Position numbers and translations under genes: made by a program | In this document: in pieces, positions 53,021 through 63,939 of the stretch | How positions within the stretch are numbered: position 1 is the stretch's first letter | How the letters are laid out: each line of letters starts with the position of its first letter | Assembly: GCF_900105345.1 (NCBI RefSeq) | Contig: NZ_FNSN01000003.1 | Coordinates: 3,162,001-3,226,000, forward strand | Origin: Arthrobacter woluwensis | GTDB lineage: Bacteria > Actinomycetota > Actinomycetes > Actinomycetales > Micrococcaceae | Direction: 5' to 3' | DNA: 64,000 nucleotides | The notes under the pieces: generated by a model | The model's input: only the letters and a program-made list of their open reading frames with translations | Database searches by the model: none | Told to the model about the DNA's origin: nothing

Positions 53021-54196
53021 CTACTCCGGCGTCCCCTGATGGAACCGCAGACGCCACGTGCTCTGAGAGGCGGCGCCCTGGTCGGTGGCGTCCCGGGACC
53101 CTGTGCTCCGCGGCCCGGCGCCCCGGGAAGCCGCCGGTTCAGTCAGGATCCACAGCGAGCTGCGGAGGACGGTGCGGCCGGCAGACCGGGTCCGGTACTG
53201 GAGCAGGATGGTGCTCTCGGTCAGACGGGAAGCGGACAAAGGGGTGATGTCGATCGGCTCGTGATCCTCATCCGCCAGGGCGAGGAGCATCTCCTCCCGG
53301 GACCAGGTGCGGCCCGAACTTCCGATCTCCTCGAAGTCGGGGTGCAGGATCCTCGCCACCTCGCCGAGGTCGGCGCGGACGGCCGGTTCCAGAAGGCGCT
53401 TCTCCAGTGCGGTCACGGTGGCCACCGCGTCCTGCTGTCCGGACGAGTCCCGGAAGTCCTCCTCCAGGATCGAGAACAGATCGGGCTCCGCCTCATCCGT
53501 GCCGGACGCAGAAACAGACCCAGACACAGGCCCAGATGCAGACGCAGACGGGCGAGCCTGTGCCGTGGTGCTCGGTGCGTGGCCGGTCGCTGCCGGGGGG
53601 TTCCGGGACACGGCGGTACCTGCCGATGCGGGGCGAGCGTCGGGGCGCTCAACGTTCAGGCTGCGGCTTTCGGCACTCCGTGTTTCAGCGCCCCGGGTTT
53701 CCGCGTTGTGGGGCTCCGCGAGCTGAGCGCCCGGAAAGCCAGGACCGGAGGGGATCGACTTCCCTCCGCGCTGGTAAGCGGTGGCGACGGCACGGGCACG
53801 GTCGTCCGCGGCCTCGTTCAAGGAGTGTCCGGCATGACCCTTCACCCACTCGAATGCGACGTTCCGCCCCTTGAGGGCATCGTCGAGCTCCTTGAGCAGA
53901 TCCACGTTCAGAACGGGCTTGCCGTCAGCCTTGCGCCAGCCCTTGCGCTTCCAGCCCGGCATCCACTTGGTCAGGCAGTTGATGACATACTGGCTGTCGC
54001 AGAGGATCTTCAGGGGTTCATCCGCGCGGTGCGCGGTGCTGCGGAGCAGATCCAGCACCGCCATGAGCTCACCCTGGTTGTTCGTGCCGTGCGGCCAGCC
54101 GCCGGCCCTCCAGGTGTCATCGTCGATGTACCAGGCCCACCCCGCGGGTCCAGGATTGCCCAGCGCGGAACCATCTGCAGCAGCCGTAATCGTCAC
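53021..54196 (-). CDS. Ribonuclease HI fused to a DUF4440/SnoaL-like domain
   Basis: 391 residues from GTG 54196, preceded by GCAGGA. Residues 1-145 are RNase HI with catalytic Asp8 (AADGSALGNPGP), Glu43 (NNQGELMA), Asp67 (ILCDSQYV) and Asp131 (NEAADDRAR), plus His121 in KGHAGHS. A low-complexity Ser/Ala/Pro/Glu linker of about 130 residues follows, with tandem GAETRSAES-like and Ala/Ser repeats. The C-terminal 110 residues (AVATVTALEKRLLEPAVRADLGEVARILHPDFEEIGSSGR, then WSREEML) resemble DUF4440/NTF2-like folds. The fusion suggests RNA:DNA hybrid cleavage linked to a small-molecule or protein-binding domain. Confidence 0.9.
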   Translation of the reverse strand: MTITAAADGSALGNPGPAGWAWYIDDDTWRAGGWPHGTNNQGELMAVLDLLRSTAHRADEPLKILCDSQYVINCLTKWMPGWKRKGWRKADGKPVLNVDLLKELDDALKGRNVAFEWVKGHAGHSLNEAADDRARAVATAYQRGGKSIPSGPGFPGAQLAEPHNAETRGAETRSAESRSLNVERPDARPASAGTAVSRNPPAATGHAPSTTAQARPSASASGPVSGSVSASGTDEAEPDLFSILEEDFRDSSGQQDAVATVTALEKRLLEPAVRADLGEVARILHPDFEEIGSSGRTWSREEMLLALADEDHEPIDITPLSASRLTESTILLQYRTRSAGRTVLRSSLWILTEPAASRGAGPRSTGSRDATDQGAASQSTWRLRFHQGTPE

Positions 54197-54318
54197 CCGA
54201 CAATCCTGCCACAAGGCCTCCGCCGTCCGGCCGCACGCCCGGCAGCGGACGTTCTCTCTTCCACCCGGACCTTCCGCCCCGACCGGCACACGCCTCACCC
54301 GGCACAGCCCTTAAACGC

Positions 54319-54356
54319 GGCGGCGGGCCGCACCTCGAAAGGTGCGGCCCGCCGCC
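54319..54356 (-). terminator. Terminator after groEL
   Basis: A 17-bp perfect stem pairs 54319-54335 with 54340-54356 around CGAA, downstream of groEL. The minus-strand tail after the stem reads GCGTTTAAGG. Confidence 0.8.
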
Positions 54357-54396
54357 GTGCACTGTCCGGTGAGACACCGGCAAGCAGAGCCGGGGA

Positions 54397-56043
<1,647 letters not shown>

Positions 56044-56209
56044 TCAGTACGTTTCCGGACTGTCGTTGAGGGATGAAGGGTCCTGGCTGCCCAATGCCCG
56101 CGACGGACGGCACGGCCCGCCGGCATCCGTACGCCGGCGCACCGGGCCTCATTGAGACCGGGGTTGCCTTCTCTCCGGCGGGCCGGCCATCCTCCGCGGA
56201 ACGGATTCA

Positions 56210-56236
56210 TTAGCAGTCGGCACTCCGGAGTGCTAA
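56210..56236 (-). promoter_or_regulatory. CIRCE element (HrcA operator), copy 1
   Basis: TTAGCAGTC-N9-GAGTGCTAA, one mismatch to the CIRCE consensus TTAGCACTC-N9-GAGTGCTAA. It lies just downstream of the predicted -10 at 56242-56247, around the start site. Confidence 0.9.
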
Positions 56237-56241
56237 CTCCA

Positions 56242-56270
56242 TAATTAGCACTCTCGACTGGTGAGTGCAA
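56242..56270 (-). promoter_or_regulatory. groEL promoter
   Basis: On the minus strand TTGCAC (56265-56270) is 17 bp from TAATTA (56242-56247). The two CIRCE copies cover the promoter and start site, giving a leader of about 210 nt. Confidence 0.6.
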
Positions 56271-56271
56271 G
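56245..56271 (-). promoter_or_regulatory. CIRCE element (HrcA operator), copy 2
   Basis: TTAGCACTC-N9-GAGTGCAAG, left arm perfect, right arm 7 of 9. It overlaps the -35/-10 region. Eight bases separate it from copy 1. Confidence 0.88.
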
Positions 56272-56491
56272 GCGTTCACGCCACTGGCGAAACCTCGGGA
56301 CCGTGGTGCTCCGTGAGGCACGACCGGGTGCGGAGGCAGCGTGTCCGGCGGAAGCGGCGCGTGACCTGCTCCGCCGTCCGGGAGGCCGTCGGGGGACGAA
56401 CCGTCAGGACATCAGGAACAACAGCCGCCGTCCGACGACACCGTTCAGCGATCGGCGGTGGGACAGGGCAGGCCGAATATCCGGGAGGAGG
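56272..56491. other. Intergenic region between groEL leader and LytR_C gene
   Basis: Upstream of the CIRCE elements, about 220 bp without a recognisable gene or strong hairpin. Confidence 0.4.
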
Positions 56492-57091
56492 TCAGGCCGC
56501 GCCGGGACCCAGCACCACGGCAAGCGGGTCCTGGAGGTTCGTGGCCAGCTCCACCCGGGCGATCCCCAGGGCGCCGGCCAGCTCGGTCGCGGACGCCTTG
56601 AGGCTCTCGGCGTTGTAGAAGACCACCGAACTCGGCTGCGCCACGCCCTGCCAGTTGCCGACGGGTCCCAGGGTCCAGCCGGCGGCCGTGACCTTGGCGC
56701 CGTAGCCGGCCGCGAGGCCCGCCGTCGTGGTGCCGTTGTACACGGACACGGGGCGGGACTTATCCACGGTGGGCGTGGTCGTGGGCGGAGCGGACGGCGT
56801 GGTCGCGCTCGGAGAGGGGGCCGGGGTCGATGCGGACGGCTTCGCCGACGGTTTGGCGGATGGTTTCGCCGAGGCGCTCGAGGAGGCGGACGGCGAGGCC
56901 TTGGCCTCGGCCCGGACGCCCATGGAGGGGAAGGCGAAGTACGCGACGAGGCCGATCAGCAGGGCGACGACGCCGGTCGCCAGCAAGGGACGCAGCGCGG
57001 CGCCGGCGGAGGCCCTGGCGACACGGTGGACCCCGCGGCGTTCGGTGCCTTCCGGCACATCATCGAATTCGTCCCGGGCGTATTTGGTCAT
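56492..57091 (-). CDS. LytR C-terminal domain protein
   Basis: 199 residues. A cytoplasmic start (MTKYARDEFDDVPEGTERRG), one membrane helix (PLLATGVVALLIGLVAYFAFP), a Ser/Pro/Ala/Lys linker (KPSAKPSAKPSA repeats, about 65-110) and an extracytoplasmic LytR_C domain (VSVYNGTTTAGLAAGYGAKVTAAGWTLG, then SSVVFYNAESLKASATEL). These proteins are found in actinobacteria beside DUF3263; function is unknown, a wall-related role is likely. Operon with the gene at 57132. Confidence 0.88.
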   Translation of the reverse strand: MTKYARDEFDDVPEGTERRGVHRVARASAGAALRPLLATGVVALLIGLVAYFAFPSMGVRAEAKASPSASSSASAKPSAKPSAKPSASTPAPSPSATTPSAPPTTTPTVDKSRPVSVYNGTTTAGLAAGYGAKVTAAGWTLGPVGNWQGVAQPSSVVFYNAESLKASATELAGALGIARVELATNLQDPLAVVLGPGAA

Positions 57092-57131
57092 CGAGGCGCG
57101 TCCTCACGGAGTGGCAGGTGGTCCTACAGGT

Positions 57132-57455
57132 TCACGCGCCGTTGCCCAGGCGACGAGCAGTCCTGGCCCGGTGGCGCGACGTACGTAGTCTACGCAATCT
57201 CTTGACGAGCATGGGGTCATGCGCCAGGGCGGCCTGGCTGTCGATGACCTGATTGAGCTGCTGGTAGTAATGCGTGGCGGAGAGATCGAACAGTTCACGG
57301 ATGGCCTGTTCCTTGGCTCCCGAGTACTTCCACCAGGACCGTTCGAACTCGAGGATCCGCTGGTCACGCTCCGACAATCCCGGAGCGGGCTGCGAGCCCT
57401 CCGGGGATCCGGGGTGGGCCGGAACACCATCCGGCGACACTGCTGCCTCGGCCAT
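57132..57455 (-). CDS. DUF3263 domain-containing protein
   Basis: 107 residues from ATG 57455, six bases after GGAGG. The conserved core [20 protein letters not shown] then [31 protein letters not shown] and KRLRRLR matches the actinobacterial DUF3263 family, which has a helix-turn-helix look and may bind DNA. It is 40 bp upstream of the LytR_C gene, a conserved pairing, and divergent from ung (76 bp). Confidence 0.9.
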   Translation of the reverse strand: MAEAAVSPDGVPAHPGSPEGSQPAPGLSERDQRILEFERSWWKYSGAKEQAIRELFDLSATHYYQQLNQVIDSQAALAHDPMLVKRLRRLRTSRHRARTARRLGNGA

Positions 57456-57531
57456 GTTTCCTCCCTTCACCGTGCGTCCTTTCCATGATAGATCCGAAAT
57501 CACAACGATGTCATTTGGCACAATCGAGGGC

Positions 57532-58353
57532 ATGGACCAGCGCAGCACCGCCCCCAGCCCCACCGGTTCCCAGGAGGCCTTCGACTTCCCCGGGGAGGGA
57601 CTGAGCACCGAAGAGCGCCCGGGCGACCCCGGGGCGTTCCGCCGCCTGGCCGACGAGGGCTGGGACGGCCTCGTGGAGAGCGGCGCCCTGCACCCGAGCT
57701 GGGCCGAGGCCCTCTCGCCCGAGGGGCCGGCCCTGGGCTCCGTGATCCGCCGGCTCGCCACTGAGGAGGAGAGCGGCGCCCGGATCCTCCCGCCGGCGCC
57801 CGCGCTGTTCACCGCCTTCCGACGACCGCTCGACGACGTGAAGGTCCTGATCCTGGGCCAGGACCCCTACCCCACGCCCGGCCACGCCATGGGGCTCTCC
57901 TTCTCGGTCGCCCCGGACTGCCGCCCGGTGCCCCGCAGCCTGGGCAACATCTTCCGGGAACTCCACGACGACCTGGGCCTCCCCACGCCGGTCCACGGCG
58001 ATCTGAGCCGCTGGGCGGACCAGGGCGTCCTCCTTCTGAACCGGGTGCTCAGCGTCGAGGCGGGGAACGCCGGCTCGCACCGCCGGCGCGGCTGGGAGGA
58101 GTTCACGACGGCGGCGATCCGGGCCGTCGTCGCGCGCAGGGCTCCGGACGGGAAGCGCCTCCCTCTCGTGGCGGTCCTCTGGGGCCGCGACGCCGCGGGC
58201 GTCACCCCCTTGCTGGACGGCTGCCCGACGGTGAGCAGCGCCCATCCCAGCCCGCTGTCGGCGTCGCGCGGCTTCTTCGGTTCGCGCCCCTTCAGCAAGG
58301 TCAACGAGCTGCTGGTGGAGCAAGGGGCCGAGCCCGTCGACTGGAGCCTCTGA
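57532..58353 (+). CDS. ung: Uracil-DNA glycosylase
   Basis: 273 residues from ATG 57532 after GAGGG. Family-1 UDG motifs: water-activating [29 protein letters not shown] and [21 protein letters not shown]. The N-terminal 60 residues are an extension relative to E. coli Ung (229 residues). It removes uracil from DNA to start base excision repair. Confidence 0.95.
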   Translation: MDQRSTAPSPTGSQEAFDFPGEGLSTEERPGDPGAFRRLADEGWDGLVESGALHPSWAEALSPEGPALGSVIRRLATEEESGARILPPAPALFTAFRRPLDDVKVLILGQDPYPTPGHAMGLSFSVAPDCRPVPRSLGNIFRELHDDLGLPTPVHGDLSRWADQGVLLLNRVLSVEAGNAGSHRRRGWEEFTTAAIRAVVARRAPDGKRLPLVAVLWGRDAAGVTPLLDGCPTVSSAHPSPLSASRGFFGSRPFSKVNELLVEQGAEPVDWSL

Positions 58354-58383
58354 GCCCGGCTCAAGGCGGGCCGAGACGGGCCC

Positions 58384-58402
58384 TTAGGGTAGGCTCACCT
58401 CA
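58384..58402 (+). promoter_or_regulatory. DtxR/IdeR iron box overlapping -10 and start
   Basis: TTAGGGTAGGCTCACCTCA matches the DtxR-family consensus TTAGGTTAGGCTAACCTAA at 15 of 19. It covers TAGGCT at 58390-58395, a likely -10, and ends at the A of ATG 58402. This implies a leaderless mRNA repressed by iron, plausibly by the DtxR protein at 46919. Confidence 0.8.
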
Positions 58403-59229
58403 TGACTGAAACCCCCGCGCGCCGCCCGTCGAAGCCCTGGTACACCCTCGAGGTGCTCCGTACTGAACGGGTCAGCGAACACATGGTGCGGGTGCATGCG
58501 GGAGGCCCGGGTTTCGCCGGATTCGTCCTGAACGACTTCACGGACCGCTACGTCAAGATCGCCTTCCCGCGCCCCGGCGTGAGCTACCCGGAGCCGTTCG
58601 ACCCGGCCTGGGCTCAGGAGAACCTCTCCCCCGCGGAACAGCCGGTGACCCGGACTTACACGATCCGTCACGTGGATCTGGACGCCCAGGAACTGGCCAT
58701 CGATTTCGTGGTGCACGGTGACGAGGGGCTCGCGGGGCCGTGGGCGGCACGAGCGGTCCCCGGCGACCGGTTCACGTTCCGCGGACCGGGCGGCGGTTAC
58801 TCCCCCAGCCCCGACGCCGACTGGCACCTCCTGCTGGGTGACGATTCGGCGCTGCCCGCCGTCTCGGCAGCCCTGGAAGCCCTGCCGACCGACGCCCGCG
58901 GACTGGCCCTCATCGAGGTGGACACCGAGGCCGACGTCCAGGAGCTCACGGCGCCCGCCGGCGTCGAGCTGTCCTGGCTCTTCCGCCGCGGCGTGCCCGC
59001 CGGTGAGAGCACGGTGCTGGTCGACGCCGTCTCCGCGGCCGACTTCCCGGAGGGCAAGGTCCAGGCGTTCGTGCACGGGGAGCGCGGGCTGGTCAAGGCA
59101 CTGCGCGACGAACTGATCAAGAGGCGCGGCCTGGACCGCAAGGACCTGTCGATCTCCGGTTACTGGGCTTACGGCCGGGTCGAGGATCAGTTCCAGGCGG
59201 AGAAGAAGACGGAGATCGGCAAGATCTGA
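58402..59229 (+). CDS. Siderophore-interacting protein (FAD-binding ferric-siderophore reductase family)
   Basis: 275 residues. FAD-binding half with TRTYTIRHVDLDAQELAIDFVVHGDEGLAGPWAARAVPGDRFTFRGPGG, then an SIP-type NAD-binding half (WHLLLGDDSALPAVSAALEAL; GYWAYGRVEDQF). Family members reduce ferric siderophores in the cytoplasm. An iron box overlaps its start, fitting iron-starvation induction. ATG 58402 is probably leaderless. Confidence 0.95.
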   Translation: MTETPARRPSKPWYTLEVLRTERVSEHMVRVHAGGPGFAGFVLNDFTDRYVKIAFPRPGVSYPEPFDPAWAQENLSPAEQPVTRTYTIRHVDLDAQELAIDFVVHGDEGLAGPWAARAVPGDRFTFRGPGGGYSPSPDADWHLLLGDDSALPAVSAALEALPTDARGLALIEVDTEADVQELTAPAGVELSWLFRRGVPAGESTVLVDAVSAADFPEGKVQAFVHGERGLVKALRDELIKRRGLDRKDLSISGYWAYGRVEDQFQAEKKTEIGKI

Positions 59230-59260
59230 CGGTTCACCAGGATCGACTGCTCCATAGGAC

Positions 59261-59293
59261 GCCGAAAACCCCCGGAATCCGGGGGTTTTCGGC
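59261..59293. terminator. Bidirectional terminator
   Basis: A 15-bp stem pairs 59261-59275 with 59279-59293 around a 3-nt loop. AAAA in one arm and TTTT in the other sit between the siderophore gene (+) and thrE (-). Confidence 0.8.
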
Positions 59294-59322
59294 TGTCAAT
59301 GGTGGGGACACTCGATCAGGGG

Positions 59323-61209
59323 TCAGCGGCGGCGGGTCCTCCGGCGCTCGTTGCTGGACAGTCCCGACGTCAGCGGCCGGGCGAGACTGTCGCCGAGCAC
59401 GATGCCCGCGGCGATCCCCAGCACCACGGCCACCGCATTGAGCATGCCGCCCGCGCCGTTGAGGAAGTCGTCCCCGTTGATGGTGAGCGTGTACATGGAC
59501 CGGAAGATCCGCAGACCCGGCAAGAGGATGAGCGCGGCCGGGACGGCGACCACCAGCTGAGGGGCGCCCATCCGCAAGGCCACCACGCGGGCGAGGAAAC
59601 CGATCACGACGGCCGAGACCGCGGGTCCCATGCGGTCCCCCACCCCGATCTGGGCGACGCCCAGCAGCACGAAGTACCCCACGATCCCCACCGCCATGGT
59701 CGGGAGCACGAGCCGCACGGGCGACTGCTCCGTCACGGTGATCGCCACGAGGGACACGGCCACCAGGACCACCTGGAACCAGAAGTCGTAGGCCGGCGGG
59801 AAGGTCGCGGTCACGTTGATGTCCGGCATGCCGGTGAGGTTCCCCGCCACGAACGCGACACCGATGCCGGACACGATCGCGCCGAAGGTCAGCATGGCCG
59901 AGAGCAGACGCCCGGCCGCCGTCACCGGGAAGCCGTTGATCGCGTCCTGCACCGCGGAGACGAGCCGACCCGTGGGCAGCAGGAGCAGGATGCCGCCCGC
60001 CACCACGATCGACGGTGCGATGTTCGCCCCGAACCGCCAGAGGAGCAGGGCCAGGAAGGTCACGAAGAACGACGACGCCGCCGTGGCGTAGAAGTCCGGG
60101 ACACGCCATCGCGCGAGCTGGCGGGACACGAGGTCGACCACGAGCGACGAGACGAACGCGATCGACGAGGCGAGGATGCCGCCGCCGAGAACGCCCACGA
60201 ACGCCGCGGCGAACACGCCGAAGGCCAGGGTGACCATCCAGCGGGCGAAGGGCTTGGGCCGCTTGAGGATCTCATCCAGCCGCTTGTTGGCCTCCTTGCG
60301 GCTCACACCGCCCGCGGCGATGTCCGAGACGAGCTGGTGCACCTCGGACAGCCCCGCGTAGTTGCTGGTCCAGGACCGCACCACGCGCAGGAGCGTGATG
60401 GGGGTCTGATCCTTCGGGGCGTAGTTGATGGACACCGACTGATTGGTGATGTCCACTTCGACGTTCTTCAGTCCCAGTGCCGCCGTGACCGCGATGATGC
60501 TGGTCTCGACCTCGAGGGCGCCGGCGCCGTACCGGAACATCGTTTCGGCCAGGCGGAGCGCAAAGTCGATCGTCTTGCGCGCGGACTCGTCGACGCCGCC
60601 CACCCGGATGGTCGGGTTGGCGTAGGGGCTGCCGGCCAGCCGGTCCACGATGCTCAGCGGTGCCGTCGGGGGCTGCTCGCCGCGCACCAGATTCCGCAGC
60701 ATGCGCTTGGCCGAGGTGGTGGCGCGCAGCTCGGCCGGGGTCAGCGGCTCGGTCTTGGGCAGGCCGTCCGTGGTGGGCCTGGACTGCGCGGCCGGGGACT
60801 TGCCGGGCTTCGTTCCGGACCGTGCGGGGCCGGCGCCGCGGCCGGGCGTGCGGGCGGGAGTCCGGCCGGAGTTCCGTGCCGATGAGGAGCCCGCGGCGGG
60901 CCGCGCCGGGACGGGGACGGGGATGCGGCCCGTGCCGGCGGTCTGCACAGGTGCGCTCTGCGCGGGCGCGTTCGGCACGGGCGCGTTCGGCACGGGCACC
61001 CGGGGCATCGGGCCCGCGGCGTCCAGGGGGCGGTCCGTGCGCGGGCCGGACGACGACGGCGCACCCTCCCCGGACTGCGCCGCCCCCTGGGCGGGGCGCG
61101 GGTCGGCGGCGGGCGGCTGCGCGCCGCCGTCGTCGCCCCGGCGGGGGCTGTTCGCGGCGGACGTCGTCGTGGCGTCCGGATCGCTGCGGTGCGGCTCTCT
61201 GGCGTTCAT
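59323..61209 (-). CDS. thrE: Threonine/serine exporter (ThrE family)
   Basis: 628 residues from ATG 61209 after AGGGAG; an earlier start at 61299 overlaps the upstream gene and is rejected. A disordered Pro/Ala-rich leader of about 170 residues precedes the ThrE domain (RKTIDFALRLAETMFRYGAGALEVETSIIAV...). About ten hydrophobic segments follow in two sets (ThrE and ThrE_2). It exports Thr/Ser from the cytoplasm, in exchange with protons. Downstream in the same orientation as femX (34-bp gap). Confidence 0.9.
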   Translation of the reverse strand: MNAREPHRSDPDATTTSAANSPRRGDDGGAQPPAADPRPAQGAAQSGEGAPSSSGPRTDRPLDAAGPMPRVPVPNAPVPNAPAQSAPVQTAGTGRIPVPVPARPAAGSSSARNSGRTPARTPGRGAGPARSGTKPGKSPAAQSRPTTDGLPKTEPLTPAELRATTSAKRMLRNLVRGEQPPTAPLSIVDRLAGSPYANPTIRVGGVDESARKTIDFALRLAETMFRYGAGALEVETSIIAVTAALGLKNVEVDITNQSVSINYAPKDQTPITLLRVVRSWTSNYAGLSEVHQLVSDIAAGGVSRKEANKRLDEILKRPKPFARWMVTLAFGVFAAAFVGVLGGGILASSIAFVSSLVVDLVSRQLARWRVPDFYATAASSFFVTFLALLLWRFGANIAPSIVVAGGILLLLPTGRLVSAVQDAINGFPVTAAGRLLSAMLTFGAIVSGIGVAFVAGNLTGMPDINVTATFPPAYDFWFQVVLVAVSLVAITVTEQSPVRLVLPTMAVGIVGYFVLLGVAQIGVGDRMGPAVSAVVIGFLARVVALRMGAPQLVVAVPAALILLPGLRIFRSMYTLTINGDDFLNGAGGMLNAVAVVLGIAAGIVLGDSLARPLTSGLSSNERRRTRRR

Positions 61210-61243
61210 GAGGACTCCCTGCGCTTCGGAGCCGCGGTGCGGC

Positions 61244-62332
61244 TCAGTAGAACTGCTGACCGGTGCGGCGGGTGTGGATCTGGCGGACCACCCGTTCACC
61301 GATCCTTGCCCACACTGTGTACTTCACGGGGCTGAGCACTTGGTCATAACATCCCACGAAGTCGGTGACAGTCTTCGAGAAGCTGGTCTTGAACAGGCCG
61401 AGCCCGTAGTGCGGGTGCTCCGGATCCTTGATGCTCGCCGCGGGCGGGGTGCCGCAGAGGTCGTATTCGGTGCAGCCGAGGGCCTTCATGTCGTTCATGG
61501 CCTGCCACTGGACCAGGTGCGAGTCGCCGTACTGGTTGCGCTTCTGCAGCGACCCACCGTCCTTATAGGTGCCCTTGTGGCCGTAGTTGATGACGAAGGC
61601 TCCCACCGAAGGCACACCGTTTTCGTGGACGAAGTACAGGTGGCCCTGCCCGCGCTCCATGAAGCCGCCCCAGAAGCGGCGGAAGTAGTCGTACTCGCGG
61701 GGCCGGACGGTGGCCTTGGTCTCGAGGGTGCCGTTCATGAGCGAGTACATCGCACGGAAGTCCTCCTCCGTGGCCTCGCCCTTGCGGACCTCGACGCCCT
61801 CGCGGAGGGCACGGCGCACCGCGTTGCGGCCGCGGGAGGAGAAGCTCTTGAGGATGTCCTCGGTCTCCGGGGAGATGTCCAGGATGACCGTGTGGTCGTT
61901 GGGCTGCAGATTCGGCATCTTCAGGGCGCCCAGACCGTTGAGCACGGCCCGCGAGGTGTCGGTGGCCACGATGTCCGGTTCGATCTTGATGGCGAAGACC
62001 CCGAGACGCTCACGCTTCACGAACTCGGCGTTGGCGGTGAAGATCCCGGGGAGATCCTGGACCCCGGACACGTCCGGGCCCTTGATCATGTACCAGTAGC
62101 GGCCCAGGAGCGGGATGCGCTTCTCCAGCACCAGGTTGTAGCTGCTGTACTCCGCGCACTCGTGGACCACGTGCCGGATGTCCCAGCCGTAGTGCTTCTT
62201 GACCGACGCGTAGGCCTCAGACTGCAGCAGGTTGCCGCCGTTCGGGTTGGCCGTGACCAGCTCGTCCCAGCGCGCGATCTCATCGTCGGTGGCAAAGCGG
62301 GCGGTGAAGGTTCGCAAGGTCACGGCTTCCAA
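61244..62332 (-). CDS. FemX/FemA-family peptidoglycan bridge-forming aminoacyltransferase
   Basis: 362 residues. FemABX fold features: LLQSEAYASVKKHYGWDIRH, KGPDVSGVQDLP, FSSRGRNAVRRALREGVEV and HPHYGLGLFKTSFSKTVTDFVGCYDQVL. It uses aminoacyl-tRNA to add the first residue(s) of the peptidoglycan interpeptide bridge on lipid II. Arthrobacter-type walls have such bridges, consistent with a role here. The amino acid added is not determinable. Confidence 0.92.
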   Translation of the reverse strand: MEAVTLRTFTARFATDDEIARWDELVTANPNGGNLLQSEAYASVKKHYGWDIRHVVHECAEYSSYNLVLEKRIPLLGRYWYMIKGPDVSGVQDLPGIFTANAEFVKRERLGVFAIKIEPDIVATDTSRAVLNGLGALKMPNLQPNDHTVILDISPETEDILKSFSSRGRNAVRRALREGVEVRKGEATEEDFRAMYSLMNGTLETKATVRPREYDYFRRFWGGFMERGQGHLYFVHENGVPSVGAFVINYGHKGTYKDGGSLQKRNQYGDSHLVQWQAMNDMKALGCTEYDLCGTPPAASIKDPEHPHYGLGLFKTSFSKTVTDFVGCYDQVLSPVKYTVWARIGERVVRQIHTRRTGQQFY

Positions 62333-62420
62333 TCCTGAGGTGGCTGAACGGCTGTCGTCAGTCTATCCGGCGACCCCTGTCCGGATGCTGTGGAACGGGT
62401 CTCAGAGAGCCGCCTGAAAC

Positions 62421-62454
62421 GCCACAGGGCGGCGGGGATCCGCCGCCCTGTGGC
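62421..62454 (-). terminator. Terminator after sdaA
   Basis: A 15-bp perfect GC-rich stem pairs 62421-62435 with 62440-62454 around a 4-nt loop, between sdaA and the downstream femX-type gene. No T-tract. Confidence 0.7.
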
Positions 62455-62529
62455 CGCCCCCGGAGCCTTGGTCGGCTCAGAGGTGATCTTGCTCCCAGGC
62501 GTGTCCCGGGAACGCCGGCGATGACGCTC

Positions 62530-63927
62530 TCAGCACTCCACGACGTTGACGGCCAGCCCGCCCAGCGCCGTCTCCTTGTACTTGGTGGACATGTCCTTGC
62601 CGGTCTCCCGCATCGTGATGATGACCTCGTCCAGTGAGACGCGGTGCGTGCCGTCGCCCCAGAGAGCCATCTTGGTGGCGTTGATGGCCTTCGCCGCGGC
62701 GATGGCGTTGCGCTCGATGCAGGGCACCTGGACCAGGCCGCCGATGGGATCGCAGGTCAGGCCCAGGTTGTGCTCCATCGCGATCTCCGCGGCGTTCTCC
62801 ACCTGCGCGGGCGTGCCGCCCATGACCTCGGCGAGTCCCGCGGCCGCCATGGAGGAGGCCGACCCGACCTCGCCCTGGCAGCCGACCTCGGCGCCGGAGA
62901 TGGAGGCCTGCTCCTTGTAGAGCACGCCGACGGCCCCTGCGGCCAGGAGGAACCTGACCACCACGTCGTCCTTGTCCTGCTGCGTGGCGTTCTCCATGCC
63001 GGGCGCGTAGTTCAGCGCGTAGTACAGCACGGCCGGGATGATCCCCGCGGCGCCGTTGGTGGGCGCCGTGACGACGCGGCCGCCGCTCGCGTTCTCCTCG
63101 TTGACCGCCAGCGCCACGAGGTTGACCCACTCCTGCCAGTACTTGGGGTCGCGGTCCTTGTCCTCCTTGAGGAGGCGGTCATGCCAGTCCGGAGCGCGAC
63201 GGCGGACGTTCAGACCGCCGGGCAGCAGGCCTTCGCGGTGGATGCTCTTCTCGACGCACGCCTCCATGACGGCCCAGATCTTGAGCAGACCCTCGCGGAT
63301 CTCCTCCTCCGTCCGGCTCGCCTTCTCATTGATGAGCATGATGTCGGAGATGCCCAGGCCCTTGCTGTGGCAGCGGCCCAGCAGCTCGGCGGCCGTGCGG
63401 AACGGCAGCGGAAGCTCCTTCTTGGACTCTTCCAGCTCCTGCTTGGCCTGCTGCTCCTCGCCCTCGCGGACGATGAACCCGCCGCCCACGGAGAAGAAGG
63501 TGGCCTCGTGGAGGATCTCGCCGTCGGCGTCCTTCACGGCGAACTTCATGCCGTTGGTGTGGCGCGGGAGCACGGTCAGCGGGTGCTGGATCATGTCCGC
63601 GACGCCGTACTCGAGGCGCACCTCACCGGCGAAGGTGACGGTGCCGCTCTCCTCGATCGCGGCGAGCCGCTCCTCGACCTCCTCGGGCAGGATCTTGTCC
63701 GGGTAGTAGCCCTCCAGACCGAGGAGCACGGCGGTGAAGGTGCCGTGCCCCCGGCCGGTGGCTGCGAGGGAGCCGTAGAGGTCGACGCCGAGGCCTGCCA
63801 CGCGGGGCAGCAGCCCGGCGTCGCGCACCTCCTGGGCGAAGACCGCGGCCGCCAGCATCGGCCCCACGGTATGGGAGCTGGACGGGCCCACGCCGATCTT
63901 GAAGAGCTCAAAAACACCAACGGCCAC
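62530..63927 (-). CDS. sdaA: L-serine ammonia-lyase (iron-sulfur dependent, single-chain)
   Basis: 465 residues from GTG 63927. N-terminal beta domain: [17 protein letters not shown]-terminal alpha domain: [32 protein letters not shown] (two Cys for the 4Fe-4S cluster) and a terminal Cys (NVVEC). It deaminates serine to pyruvate and ammonia. It lies 12 bp after the tail of gcvT, linking it to glycine/serine catabolism. Confidence 0.96.
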   Translation of the reverse strand: MAVGVFELFKIGVGPSSSHTVGPMLAAAVFAQEVRDAGLLPRVAGLGVDLYGSLAATGRGHGTFTAVLLGLEGYYPDKILPEEVEERLAAIEESGTVTFAGEVRLEYGVADMIQHPLTVLPRHTNGMKFAVKDADGEILHEATFFSVGGGFIVREGEEQQAKQELEESKKELPLPFRTAAELLGRCHSKGLGISDIMLINEKASRTEEEIREGLLKIWAVMEACVEKSIHREGLLPGGLNVRRRAPDWHDRLLKEDKDRDPKYWQEWVNLVALAVNEENASGGRVVTAPTNGAAGIIPAVLYYALNYAPGMENATQQDKDDVVVRFLLAAGAVGVLYKEQASISGAEVGCQGEVGSASSMAAAGLAEVMGGTPAQVENAAEIAMEHNLGLTCDPIGGLVQVPCIERNAIAAAKAINATKMALWGDGTHRVSLDEVIITMRETGKDMSTKYKETALGGLAVNVVEC

Positions 63928-63939
63928 GGTTCTTACCGC

